Both the position numbers and the translations under genes were made by a program. A DNA stretch of 14,718 nt, taken from assembly GCA_023230755.1 (NCBI GenBank), contig JALNWS010000101.1, positions 1 to 14,718 on the forward strand, given 5' to 3'. The stretch's first letter is position 1. Every line of letters starts with the position of its first letter. Below, piece after piece: positions 1 through 7,835 of this stretch. Source of the DNA: Azoarcus sp. (GTDB taxonomy: Bacteria; Pseudomonadota; Gammaproteobacteria; Burkholderiales; Rhodocyclaceae). The notes under the pieces are model-generated. The model was given only the letters and a program-made list of their open reading frames with translations, made no database searches and was not told where the DNA came from.

Positions 1-1044
1 CAGGTTGAAGTGGCTCACCTGCGCGCCCTGTTGCACCACATGCTCGACACGGCCGATCAGGTTGCCATAGCCCGGATTGTTCTCGAACACGATCGGCGCC
101 CCTTTCGACGCCGCGTGATCGACAAGCAGCTTGACCTGGTAGCGACTGAAGCGGCCACTATCGTCAGAGTCCGCATCGTCGTCATCGTCATCGAGGACGA
201 TGCCATCAACCGCGTAGTCGAGCACATCCTTGACGATCGCATCGAAAAAAGCGAGCACCTCGGGCAAGTCCGCGTGGCGCGCGCGCATGTCCCGCATCAG
301 ATGGGAGACGGCTGGCGTAAGGGCTTCGTTTTCAGCCCGTATCAGCGACTCCCGCAAACTCTTTCGCCATCCGGGAAACTCATTGAGGAGATCCTCGAGC
401 TTGTCGCTCCAGTCAGCAACGCGCGTTTCAATCGCCTCCCGCTCACTCGCAGGCAGTGCGTCGAACACCTCGGGCGCCATCACACCTTCTTCGGCCGAAG
501 GCGCAAACACGAAACCGTCAGGCGTCTGCAGCAGCGAGATTCCCTCGGCACCGCACTGCTGACCGAGTTCGCGCAAGGCGGATTCCTCGCGGCTCTTGTG
601 CGCCGTCTGCAAGGCATCGATACGCTCGGTATGAGGATCGCTGCCAAGCGCGCCCTCGATCGCGGGGCCGAGGTCACGGATGAAGGTCTGCATCTCCGCC
701 CTGAGCACCGAACCGCGCCCGGCGGGCAAAGTCAGAAGGCGCGGATGGAGTGGCTCATCGAAGTTGTGCAGGTAGCACAGATCCGGCGGAACCGGTTCGG
801 TGGCCGCGCGCTCGCGCAAGAGGCGAAACGTGGTGGCATGTTTACCACTGCCGGATTCGCCAAGCACAAAGACGTGGTAATCCGTATGACCCATCGAGAG
901 CCCGAACTGCAGGGCTTCCATTGCCCGCGCCTGACCGAGGTCGCCAGGGTGATCGTCGAGTGTCTCGGTTGTGTCGAAGGAGAATTGATCAGGACTGCAG
1001 CAGGCCCGCAACTGGGCAGCGGACAGAGGCACAATATCGGCCAT
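1..1044 (-). CDS. Lon-related ATP-dependent protease (AAA_32/LonB-like), N-terminal part, runs off left edge
   Basis: Reading the minus strand from the ATG at 1044-1042 gives 348 open codons up to the window edge, so the gene is incomplete at its 3' end. The protein begins MADIVPLSAAQLRACC. It has the family-typical LGQARAMEALQFGL (residues 36-49), a P-loop GESGSGKH (62-69), and near the break RYQVKLLVDH (301-310) and ENNPGYGNLIGRVEH (321-335). These are hallmarks of the Lon-related putative proteases with an AAA_32 domain. Walker B and the C-terminal Lon Ser/Lys protease domain should lie outside the window. Family members are predicted cytosolic ATP-dependent proteases; substrates are unknown to me. 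A GGAG Shine-Dalgarno (complement of 1054-1057) sits 9 nt upstream of the ATG. Two oddities: His69 replaces the usual Ser/Thr after the P-loop lysine, which may be normal here, and an acidic run of six Asp plus ADSDD occupies residues 285-295. The gene follows the small gene at 1152-1445 on the same strand and may be co-transcribed with it. Confidence 0.9.
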   Translation of the reverse strand, partial: MADIVPLSAAQLRACCSPDQFSFDTTETLDDHPGDLGQARAMEALQFGLSMGHTDYHVFVLGESGSGKHATTFRLLRERAATEPVPPDLCYLHNFDEPLHPRLLTLPAGRGSVLRAEMQTFIRDLGPAIEGALGSDPHTERIDALQTAHKSREESALRELGQQCGAEGISLLQTPDGFVFAPSAEEGVMAPEVFDALPASEREAIETRVADWSDKLEDLLNEFPGWRKSLRESLIRAENEALTPAVSHLMRDMRARHADLPEVLAFFDAIVKDVLDYAVDGIVLDDDDDDADSDDSGRFSRYQVKLLVDHAASKGAPIVFENNPGYGNLIGRVEHVVQQGAQVSHFNL

Positions 1045-1151
1045 GTTGTTGTTCTCCGGAAGCCGAAACGTAGTTAACTTGCCCGATCGCGACGACCGGA
1101 CACCCTACATCTTTACCTCACTTCGGATTGCGGGCAAGCCTGAGACCCGAA

Positions 1152-1445
1152 TCAGCGTCCCGCAGTGCGTCGCATCGGACCATCACCCCAGCGCAGATCC
1201 ACAGGTTCGTTTTCATACTGAGGAAACACGCGGTCGTGCTCCATCAACAGACTCATGATGGTCATCGCATGATCAGACGGAAAACCCTGGCGTGTCCCGC
1301 CACGCGTGTCCGTCATCAGGTTCAACACATACTGGCGACATTCGCGGGAGCCCCACATCAGATCAATGCATTGCAGATGGGGAAATCGCGCATAAAGTGC
1401 GACGGTGTCCGTTGTTCGCGGCAGGATGCCGCTTCGTGCGTTCAA
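1152..1445 (-). CDS. Small conserved-looking protein of unknown function, TTG start
   Basis: This minus-strand ORF encodes 97 residues from a TTG at 1445-1443, ending in TGA at 1152-1154. I chose the TTG because a full AGGAG (complement of 1453-1457) lies 7 nt upstream. The frame can be extended to a GTG at 1478 (108 residues), but that start has no comparable site and lies inside a small hairpin. I do not recognise the family. The protein looks real rather than a shadow: mixed composition, a hydrophobic/aromatic core (ALYARFPHLQCIDLMWGSRE, residues 16-35), a helix-like segment CRQYVLNLM (36-44), then the polar motif TDTRGGTRQGFPSDHA (45-60) and an amphipathic MTIMSLLMEHDRVFP (61-75). It has no signal peptide and no membrane segment, so it is probably cytosolic. 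Its two cysteines (26 and 36) do not form an obvious metal site. It is 107 nt upstream of the Lon-related gene on the same strand and divergent from moaA. Confidence 0.6.
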   Translation of the reverse strand: MNARSGILPRTTDTVALYARFPHLQCIDLMWGSRECRQYVLNLMTDTRGGTRQGFPSDHAMTIMSLLMEHDRVFPQYENEPVDLRWGDGPMRRTAGR

Positions 1446-1452
1446 GGTACAA

Positions 1453-1457
1453 CTCCT
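1453..1457 (-). promoter_or_regulatory. Shine-Dalgarno that fixes a TTG start for the small gene
   Basis: The minus strand reads AAGAGGAGTTGTACCTTG here. The AGGAG core is 7 nt from the TTG at 1445-1443. No other candidate start in this frame has such a site, so it supports TTG rather than the upstream GTG as initiator. Confidence 0.6.
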
Positions 1458-1472
1458 CTTGCTTTCAGATAA

Positions 1473-1489
1473 AGCCACGCCCAGTGGCT
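1473..1489 (-). other. Small stem-loop upstream of the small gene
   Basis: On the minus strand AGCCAC-TGGGC-GTGGCT forms a perfect 6-bp stem with a 5-nt loop, followed by TTTATCTG. It overlaps the alternative GTG codon at 1476-1478. If the small gene starts at the TTG, this hairpin would lie in its 5' leader. It could be a weak attenuator or chance; six base pairs is modest evidence. Confidence 0.25.
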
Positions 1490-1738
1490 GTCGTAGAGAA
1501 ATAGCGTTTCTGCCAGTTACGGCGTTTATTATGCCTAAAGTAATAGCTCACATCGCAGCTTTGCGCGCCTGATTCGCACCCTGTGTGAGGCTTTTCACGA
1601 ACCGCTACCCATACTGGGCGGAGGAGATGACTTCACTCATAGCCTCAGCGAGGTCATTCCCTGACTTGACCACGGACAAGGCACTGTGGAACAGTCGGTT
1701 GCAGCATCAGTCGAAAGTCAAAAACGTGCGCCCCCATC

Positions 1739-2809
1739 ATGAAAGTCATTCCAATCCACAACAGTGCTTCGCTCCCCCTTCCGGAACCGACGTCGGTTCC
1801 GGATGGTCCGCTGTTCGACCATCGCGGCCGGAGCGTGCGTGACCTGCGGATATCGGTCACTGATCGCTGCAACTTCCGATGTGTGTATTGCATGCCGCGG
1901 GAAGTATTCGACAAGGACTATCCCTTTCTGCCGCGCGCGCAATTGCTGAGCTTCGAAGAGATCTGGCGCGTGGCCAGGCTTTTTGTCGACCGGGGCGTGC
2001 GCAAGATCCGGATCACTGGTGGTGAGCCTCTGTTGCGCAAGGACATCGAGCGTCTGATCGCCATGCTTGCGCAACTGGAGGGCGTGGAGATCACGCTGAC
2101 GACCAACGCCGTATTGCTCCCGAAACTGGCGCAGACCTTGCGCGACGCGGGCCTGACTCGCGTAACGGTGAGCCTGGACGCGCTCGACGACCAGCTTTTC
2201 CGCAGCATGAACGATGCCGACTATCCGGTAGCGCGTGTGCTTGAGGGCATTGCAGCGGCGCAGTCCGCAGGTTTCGACGCAATCAAGGTCAACATGGTGG
2301 TCAAGCGCGGCAGCAACGATCAGGACATCGTTCCGATGGCCCGTCACTTCCGCAACAGCGGCCACGTCCTGCGCTTCATCGAATTCATGGATGTCGGCGC
2401 GAGCAACGGCTGGAAGATGGATGAAGTGCTGCCCTCACGCGAGGTTATCGAGCGCATTGACACACACTTCCCGCTCGAACCCATCGACCCCAATTACGAG
2501 GGTGAAGTCGCGGAGCGCTGGCGCTATCGGGACGGTGGCGGCGAAATTGGCGTCATTTCGTCGGTGACCCAGGCTTTCTGCAGCACTTGCACCCGCATCC
2601 GGCTGTCAACGGAGGGCAAGCTCTACACCTGCCTTTTCGCGCAGCAGGGACACGACCTGCGTGATCTTCTTCGCAGCGGCGCTGACGACCGCCGGATCGA
2701 TGCGGCAATAGCCGGCGTCTGGTCGCAGCGCGACGACCGCTACTCGGAAATCCGCACCGCCGCCACGGCCTCACGCCCAAAGATCGAAATGTCTTATATC
2801 GGCGGCTGA
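1739..2809 (+). CDS. moaA: GTP 3',8-cyclase MoaA (molybdenum cofactor biosynthesis)
   Basis: The 356-residue protein is a radical-SAM enzyme of the MoaA family. With MoaC it converts GTP to cyclic pyranopterin monophosphate, the first step of molybdenum cofactor synthesis, in the cytosol. The SAM-binding cluster motif is C44-x3-C48-x2-C51 within TDRCNFRCVYCMP. GGEP (94-97) is the SAM-contacting motif. The second, substrate-binding cluster is C281-x2-C284-x13-C298, and the chain ends in the characteristic Gly-Gly tail (MSYIGG), which is essential in this family. Length is slightly above the usual size because of about 20 extra N-terminal residues. The ATG at 1739 is the only sensible start in this frame before the conserved LFDHRGR region, although no clear Shine-Dalgarno precedes it. 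No other moa, moe or mog gene is in the window. The last 16 bases overlap the convergent rmuC. Confidence 0.96.
   Translation: MKVIPIHNSASLPLPEPTSVPDGPLFDHRGRSVRDLRISVTDRCNFRCVYCMPREVFDKDYPFLPRAQLLSFEEIWRVARLFVDRGVRKIRITGGEPLLRKDIERLIAMLAQLEGVEITLTTNAVLLPKLAQTLRDAGLTRVTVSLDALDDQLFRSMNDADYPVARVLEGIAAAQSAGFDAIKVNMVVKRGSNDQDIVPMARHFRNSGHVLRFIEFMDVGASNGWKMDEVLPSREVIERIDTHFPLEPIDPNYEGEVAERWRYRDGGGEIGVISSVTQAFCSTCTRIRLSTEGKLYTCLFAQQGHDLRDLLRSGADDRRIDAAIAGVWSQRDDRYSEIRTAATASRPKIEMSYIGG
1781..1802. repeat. Perfect 22-bp palindrome inside the 5' end of moaA
   Basis: CCGGAACCGAC is followed directly by its exact reverse complement, so the two 11-bp arms have no spacer. It lies 42 bases into moaA and encodes the poorly conserved N-terminal extension (around residues 15-21), before the radical-SAM core. 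It could be an operator for a dimeric regulator, a DNA-modification or recombination site, or an mRNA hairpin. No function can be assigned from sequence alone. Confidence 0.7.
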
Positions 2810-4008
2810 GTCACCGCCTCCGGTATGCGACCGACGTCGTCGATCTCATCGATTTCGTCGAGGCGTGCCGACTCGATCTTCTGAAAATGCGCCGTTATCT
2901 TGCGGCTCGACGTCTGCACGTCCTGCACGTCCTTGCTGGCCTGATCGATGTGGCGGGCGAGCGCGTTCATGCGTTCGTCGAAGCGATGAAAGTCCTTTGC
3001 CAGCTTGCCCAGCGCATCCTGGATGACGTGAATCTGCTTGCGCGTCTCTACATCCTTGAGCACCGCACGGGCCGTATTGAGCACCGCCATCAGCGTGGTA
3101 GGTGACACGATCCACACCCGTTTGCCCTGCGCATACGCAATCACCTCGGGATGATAGGCGTGCAGTTCGGCAAACACGGCCTCGGCGGGCAGGAACATCA
3201 TTGCGCCATCCGAGGTCACGCCGGGCAGAATGTACTTGCCTGCAATCGCATCCACGTGACGCCGTACGTCAGCCCGGAACGCCGTCTGCGCCGCTTTGCG
3301 GTCAAGCTCGGCGAGGCTGCTGTCGAACATGCGGTGATAGTTCTCCAGCGGAAACTTCGCATCCACGGCCACCAAGCCGGTCGGTTCGGGCAGCTTGAGT
3401 ACGCAGTCGACACGGGTGTTGTTGGGCAGGGTGGATTGAAATTCGAACGCATCGGGCGGTAGTGAGTTGCGCACCAGGGCTTCGAGCTGTACTTCGCCAA
3501 AAGCACCGCGTGCCTTCTTGTCGCCCAGGAGTTCCTGGAGGCTGACCACATTCGTCGTCAGTCCATCGATCTTCTTCTGTGCCTCGTCGATGGTAGCCAG
3601 TCGTGACATCACGCTGGCAAAGGTATCGTTGGTTTTGCGGAATCCTTCGTCGAGGCGTTCATTTACCTGCCCCGCAAGTGTCTGCAGACGACCGTCGACG
3701 CTGTGAGTCAGCGCTTCAATGCTGCGCGACAGCTGCACCGAAGCGGCGCCCAGTCCACGCTGCAGGATTTCTCGGTCGGCGCGTGCGTGATCGCCGATCC
3801 GGTCGGTCTGTCGGGTCAGACCGTCATGCAGGTCACGCAGCAGATCGCGGTGCTGCGCAGCAAGCTGATGATCCAGCCGCTCGCCAAGGCTGGACTGCAC
3901 ATCGCGCTCAAGGCGACCGGTACGCAGCACGACCCACACAAGAAGTACCAGAACGAGGCCGAGCAGCCCGATCAGGACAAGCTCGGCATGATTGAATATC
4001 TGCATCAT
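2794..4008 (-). CDS. rmuC: DNA recombination protein RmuC
   Basis: This 404-residue protein fits the RmuC family, first linked in E. coli to limiting recombination at short inverted repeats. One N-terminal membrane helix (residues 9-28, VLIGLLGLVLVLLVWVVLRT region) is followed by a long helical, probably coiled-coil stretch (about 31-160) and then the RmuC domain (about 160-380). Clear landmarks are LGDKKARGAFGEVQLE (161-176), NNTRVDCVLKLP (196-207), VAVDAKFPLENY (213-224), MMFLPAEAVFAEL (270-282) and VWIVSPTTLMAVL (298-310). The acidic/lysine pattern D201, D216-A-K218 resembles a PD-(D/E)xK nuclease core, which has been proposed for the family. The start is ATG at 4008 or the adjacent ATG at 4005. 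Only base 4009 separates it from the permease stop codon, so translation is probably coupled. Its TAA lies inside the end of convergent moaA. Confidence 0.95.
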   Translation of the reverse strand: MMQIFNHAELVLIGLLGLVLVLLVWVVLRTGRLERDVQSSLGERLDHQLAAQHRDLLRDLHDGLTRQTDRIGDHARADREILQRGLGAASVQLSRSIEALTHSVDGRLQTLAGQVNERLDEGFRKTNDTFASVMSRLATIDEAQKKIDGLTTNVVSLQELLGDKKARGAFGEVQLEALVRNSLPPDAFEFQSTLPNNTRVDCVLKLPEPTGLVAVDAKFPLENYHRMFDSSLAELDRKAAQTAFRADVRRHVDAIAGKYILPGVTSDGAMMFLPAEAVFAELHAYHPEVIAYAQGKRVWIVSPTTLMAVLNTARAVLKDVETRKQIHVIQDALGKLAKDFHRFDERMNALARHIDQASKDVQDVQTSSRKITAHFQKIESARLDEIDEIDDVGRIPEAVTQPPI

Positions 4009-4009
4009 C

Positions 4010-6505
4010 TCAACCCAATGCCCTCAGACTGGCCAGCGGCGGACGCGACAGCAGGCCGCGCGTGCCAGTCCATCCGCCAAGCATCACGCCGGCGCCACCA
4101 AGCAGGCTTGACAGCAGCAGGGGCCAGCCCGAAGGAACGTAGTCCATCTTGAACACAAAGTGCGCCAGCGCCCACCCGATCCCCGTTGCGCCAATACCGG
4201 CCAGGGCGCCGGCCACGCCGCCGAGGATCAGGAATTCCGCACTCAGCGCCTGCCGGATCTGACTATTTCGCGCGCCGAGCGTGCGCAACATGGCCAGCTC
4301 GAACTCGCGTTCATCGTGCGTCGACTGCAGTGCTGCATACAGCACGACCAGACCTGCAAGCACCGCGAATCCGAACACGAACTGCACGATCAGAATCAGC
4401 TTGTCAGTCATCGTCTTGACCTGGGTCAGCACAGCGCCGATGTCGATCACCGAGAGGTTGGGGAAAGCCGTCACCAGACGCGTGGTGAAATCATGTCGCG
4501 CCGGCGGAAGATGGAAACTGGTGATCAGGCTCGCGGGGTAGGCCTCAAGCAGACCTTCCGAGGCGATGAAGAAAAAATTCACCCGCATCGAATCCCAATT
4601 CAATTCGCGCACACTGGTCACAGGCGCCTCCACTTGCTGACCGGCCACCTCAAACCGCACGTTATCACCCAGCTTGATGCCGAAAGTCTCGGCCAGCCCT
4701 TTCTCCACGGAAAACTGCGCAGCGCTGCCCGCGCCGTGCCACTGCCCGTCGATGATCTCGTTTCCATCAGGCAGGATGCTTGAATAGGACAGATTGAATT
4801 CACGTGCAGCGAGTCTGCGGGTGCGGGTGTCCTCGAAGCTGTCCGGATTCACCGCCGTGCCATTGATGGCGACCATCCGGCCTCGAATCATGGGTTCGAT
4901 GCCCGGTCGTGGCAGGCCTTCGGTCACGAAGAAGTCTTCCAGCGCGGTACGCTGATCCGGCTGAATGTTGATCACGAAACGATTGGGGGCATCGGCCGGC
5001 GTCATGGCGCGCCAGTCGTTGAGCAGATCGCCACGGACGAGGGTCAGCAACAGCAAGGCCGTCATCCCCAGCCCCAGTGCGGCCACCTGGATCACGCTTG
5101 GCACCATGCGTCGCCCGAGCGCCGCAATCCCGTAGCGCCAACCGCCGCCTCTCAGGCTCCCCCTGCCCTTGAGACGGATAGCCAGATCCAGCACGAACCA
5201 CGCTGCGAGAACGAACACACCAAGCGCCAGCGCAAAGCCGCCAGCGACGGCGAGCCCGAGTCGAACATCGGCAGCAATCCAGAAGATCAGCCCCAGCAGG
5301 GCTAACAGCCCCAGGCCCCACGCGCTGTTGCTGAGCGGCTCGGCCGACGAAAACTCGCGCCGCAGCACGCGCAAGGTCGACACCGCCCCGAGACGGAGCA
5401 ACTGGGGCAACACGAAACCGATGAGCAGTGCCATGCCGACCAGCAGGCCATGAGCGAGCGGCAGCATTGACGGTGCGGGCAACTCGGTCGACAGCACCTC
5501 GCGCAATCCGCTGCCGAGTCCCCATTGCACGGCCCAGCCCAGGACACTGCCCAGGGTGGCAGCAGCCAGACCGAAGATCAGAAACTCGCCGATGACGATT
5601 CCAAGTACCTGAGCCTGACGGGCACCAAGGCAGCGCATCACGGCACAGGCATCGAGGTGGCGCTGCATGAATCGTCGCGCCGACAGCCCAACCGCAACCG
5701 CAGCAAGAATCACCGCCAGCAACGCCGCCAGACGCAGGAAGCGCTGCGCCTGATCGAGTGCCGCGCGAACCTCCGGGCGGGCATTTTCGATGGTTTCCAC
5801 CGACTGGCCGCGCCCCAGCGCGCTCCGCGCCCATTTCTCATACGCGTTCACCGCATCAGGGCTGCCCGCCAGATGCAGCCGCCAGGTTGCCCGGCTCCCG
5901 GTGGCGATCAGGCCGGTCGCGGCGAGATCGGAAAGATTGAAGATGGCGCGCGGCAGCAGGCTGAAAAAGTTGGCACCACGGTCAGACTCGAAGCTGATCA
6001 TGCCGCCAACCCGAAAGCTGCGCAGACCGAGACCGACGGCGTCACCCGTCTTCAGGCCGAGTTGTGCAAACAGGCGCTCGTCCAGCCACACCTCGCCAGG
6101 CGCCGGCGAGCGTCCGGCCTCGGCATCAGGCTGATTCGGCCCGGGCGCAAGTCGCACGGAACCGCGCAGTGGATAGCCGTCTTCCACCACCTTGACGCCG
6201 GCGAGCACCGCATCGTCCCCGGTACTGACCATGCTGGTAAACAGCACGGTGGACGCCACCCGCAAATCACGCTTGCGTGCTTCGGCGGCAAAAGAGTCCG
6301 GCCACGGTTGATCCGCACGCAGCAACAGATCGCCACCAAGCAACTGATTGGCTTCACGATCGAGGCCGCGTCCCACACGATCGGCCAGGAAGCCGACGCT
6401 GGTCAGACTGGCCACCGCGATGATGATTGCAAGACCGAGAAGATGCAGCTCGCCGGAACGGAAATCGCGGCGCATCATCCGAAAGGCTAGACGGAGTGTA
6501 TTCAT
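4010..6505 (-). CDS. ABC transporter permease, FtsX/YbbP type
   Basis: The 831-residue protein has the layout of YbbP-like, MacB-superfamily permeases. A first membrane helix (about 21-41) is followed by a large periplasmic domain (45-250), then six helices near 257-275, 300-325, 350-370, 396-413, 416-441 and 468-490. A second periplasmic domain (about 495-700) follows, and then three helices near 703-725, 757-782 and 794-814, for ten in total. Each FtsX-like half carries the cytosolic coupling segment: AVMRCLGAR (288-296) and ELAMLRTLGAR (736-746). Such permeases work with a LolD/YbbA-type ATPase as mechanotransmitters or lipoprotein/lipid exporters; the substrate here is unknown. No ATPase gene is next to it, so its partner must be encoded elsewhere. 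It follows the M20 hydrolase gene after 64 nt on the same strand and is followed by rmuC after one nt. I see no strong Shine-Dalgarno before the ATG at 6505. Confidence 0.93.
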   Translation of the reverse strand: MNTLRLAFRMMRRDFRSGELHLLGLAIIIAVASLTSVGFLADRVGRGLDREANQLLGGDLLLRADQPWPDSFAAEARKRDLRVASTVLFTSMVSTGDDAVLAGVKVVEDGYPLRGSVRLAPGPNQPDAEAGRSPAPGEVWLDERLFAQLGLKTGDAVGLGLRSFRVGGMISFESDRGANFFSLLPRAIFNLSDLAATGLIATGSRATWRLHLAGSPDAVNAYEKWARSALGRGQSVETIENARPEVRAALDQAQRFLRLAALLAVILAAVAVGLSARRFMQRHLDACAVMRCLGARQAQVLGIVIGEFLIFGLAAATLGSVLGWAVQWGLGSGLREVLSTELPAPSMLPLAHGLLVGMALLIGFVLPQLLRLGAVSTLRVLRREFSSAEPLSNSAWGLGLLALLGLIFWIAADVRLGLAVAGGFALALGVFVLAAWFVLDLAIRLKGRGSLRGGGWRYGIAALGRRMVPSVIQVAALGLGMTALLLLTLVRGDLLNDWRAMTPADAPNRFVINIQPDQRTALEDFFVTEGLPRPGIEPMIRGRMVAINGTAVNPDSFEDTRTRRLAAREFNLSYSSILPDGNEIIDGQWHGAGSAAQFSVEKGLAETFGIKLGDNVRFEVAGQQVEAPVTSVRELNWDSMRVNFFFIASEGLLEAYPASLITSFHLPPARHDFTTRLVTAFPNLSVIDIGAVLTQVKTMTDKLILIVQFVFGFAVLAGLVVLYAALQSTHDEREFELAMLRTLGARNSQIRQALSAEFLILGGVAGALAGIGATGIGWALAHFVFKMDYVPSGWPLLLSSLLGGAGVMLGGWTGTRGLLSRPPLASLRALG

Positions 6506-6569
6506 GAGAGGCAGACGGGACGTAATGCGGAGATGGACGGTCCCGCGGTGGATCGGTTCAATACGTGGC

Positions 6570-7748
6570 TCAAGCCCCGGCAGGCAGAAGGCGCTTTACC
6601 AGTTGCACCCAGTAGGCCACACCGACGGGAAGAATCTCGTCGTTGAAGTCGTAATTCGGATTGTGCAGCATGCACCCACCCTCACCCGGACCATTGCCAA
6701 TCCAGACATAGGCACCGGGCTTGCGCTGCAGGAAGTAGGAGAAATCCTCTGCGCCCATGCTTGGTCTGGCAGTGGTATCGACCTTGTCAGCACCTACCAG
6801 GCTGGCTGCGGTGTCCACGCACAGCGCCGCTTCGGATGGCGTGTTGATCGTCGGCGGGTAGCCGCGACGATACTCGAAATCAACGCGCACGCCGAAGGCC
6901 GCACCAATGCCCGCGCAGAGTTCTCCCAGACGCTGCTCGATGCGCTGTTGCACGGGCTCGGAGAATGCGCGGACGGTACCGGAAAGCTCGGCGCGATCCG
7001 GAATCACGTTGTACGCCTCTCCGGCGTGGAACTGCGTGACTGACACCACGGCTGCGTCCGCCGGATCCAGCGTGCGTGACACGATGGTCTGGATGGCCTG
7101 CACGAGAGCCGCACCCGCGGCAACGGGATCGGCGCCAAGGTGGGGCATCGCGGCATGGGCGCCGGTCCCGAGGATGCGGATATCGAAACGATCGGCGCTG
7201 GCCATCACCGGCCCCGCGTGCACCGCAAACTGCCCTGCCGGAATGCCAGGCCAGTTGTGCATGCCAAACACGGATTCCATCGGAAAGCGCTCGAACAGGC
7301 CATCCTCGATCATGACCCGACCGCCGCCCTCGCCCTCTTCTGCTGGCTGAAAGATCAGATAAACGATGCCGTCGAAGCCCCTGTGCTCGGCAAGCGCCAG
7401 CGCTGCACCGAGCAGCATGGTGGTATGGCCGTCATGACCGCAGGCATGCATGCACCCGGCATGGGTCGAACGATGCTCGAAAGTATTACGTTCCGTAATC
7501 GAAAGCGCATCCATATCGGCGCGAAGACCGATGGCGCGAAGACCGCGCCCCGCGCGAATCACCCCGACCACCCCGGTACCGCCGATACCCTGATGCACCT
7601 CGATACCGGCCGCTTTGAGCGTTTCCACCACAACTGACGCAGTCCGGTGCTCCATGAAGGCGAGCTCGGGGTGCGCATGGATATCGCGGCGAATTGCCTT
7701 CAGGCGGGAATGGGCAGGTCGAAACTGGTCAACGACACTCATGATCAT
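6570..7748 (-). CDS. M20 family metallo-amidohydrolase (hippurate hydrolase/aminoacylase type)
   Basis: The 392-residue protein belongs to the M20D-like amidohydrolases (hippurate hydrolase, N-acyl-amino-acid and IAA-amino-acid hydrolases), cytosolic enzymes that cleave an acyl group from an amino acid. Metal-site residues are visible: C103 and H105 in MHACGHDGHT (100-109), E137/E138 in PAEEGEGG (135-142; one Glu is the general base), H164 in GMHNWPG (162-168) and H362 in MLHNPNYDFND (360-370). RADMDAL (76-82) is another family motif. The dimerisation or lid domain is about residues 183-300, starting near ASADRFDIRILGTGAHAAMP. The length is typical. Two in-frame ATGs (7748 and 7742) are possible starts, and neither has a strong Shine-Dalgarno. 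The substrate cannot be told from sequence. It is co-oriented with the permease and rmuC downstream and divergent from the transglutaminase cluster. Confidence 0.94.
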   Translation of the reverse strand: MIMSVVDQFRPAHSRLKAIRRDIHAHPELAFMEHRTASVVVETLKAAGIEVHQGIGGTGVVGVIRAGRGLRAIGLRADMDALSITERNTFEHRSTHAGCMHACGHDGHTTMLLGAALALAEHRGFDGIVYLIFQPAEEGEGGGRVMIEDGLFERFPMESVFGMHNWPGIPAGQFAVHAGPVMASADRFDIRILGTGAHAAMPHLGADPVAAGAALVQAIQTIVSRTLDPADAAVVSVTQFHAGEAYNVIPDRAELSGTVRAFSEPVQQRIEQRLGELCAGIGAAFGVRVDFEYRRGYPPTINTPSEAALCVDTAASLVGADKVDTTARPSMGAEDFSYFLQRKPGAYVWIGNGPGEGGCMLHNPNYDFNDEILPVGVAYWVQLVKRLLPAGA

Positions 7749-7835
7749 GCGACGGCTCAGGTCTGTCTGTGCTTTGGGTTGCTTGCAGTGTATTACAGGT
7801 TATCCGTCATTGCCGTGCCGCGTAAAAAGGGGACA

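Larger units (their letters stand above)
1446..1738. other. Intergenic region between divergent transcription units
   Basis: I find no convincing gene in these 293 bases. The region must hold the promoters for the small gene/Lon-related pair (leftward) and for moaA (rightward). The only locally AT-rich patch is about 1525-1555. Its minus strand contains CATAAT, which could be a -10 element, but I find no good -35 partner, so I do not call a promoter. I also see no riboswitch-like structure ahead of moaA by eye; a covariance-model search for the Moco riboswitch would settle that. Confidence 0.5.

Noticed and set aside
10..1077. A 355-codon open frame on the plus strand across the left end
   Set aside because: It is antisense to the Lon-related gene, whose family motifs are clear in the minus-strand frame. 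The plus-strand translation is Arg/His-rich with no recognisable motif, as expected for a shadow frame in GC-rich DNA.
1078..1138. Inverted repeat CTTGCCCG (1078-1085) and CGGGCAAG (1131-1138) upstream of the Lon-related gene
   Set aside because: The arms are only 8 bp with a 45-nt spacer and do not extend. An arm pair of this size is not convincing as an operator or terminator without comparative support.
1446..1478. GTG at 1478 as the start of the small gene
   Set aside because: It has no Shine-Dalgarno and lies in a small hairpin, while the downstream TTG has AGGAG at 7 nt.
1718..2365. A 215-codon minus-strand frame
   Set aside because: It is antisense to the radical-SAM core of moaA and has no motif of its own.
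5525..6490. A 321-codon plus-strand frame
   Set aside because: It is antisense to the permease, which shows clear membrane helices and coupling motifs. The product is polar and His/Gln/Arg-rich without domains.
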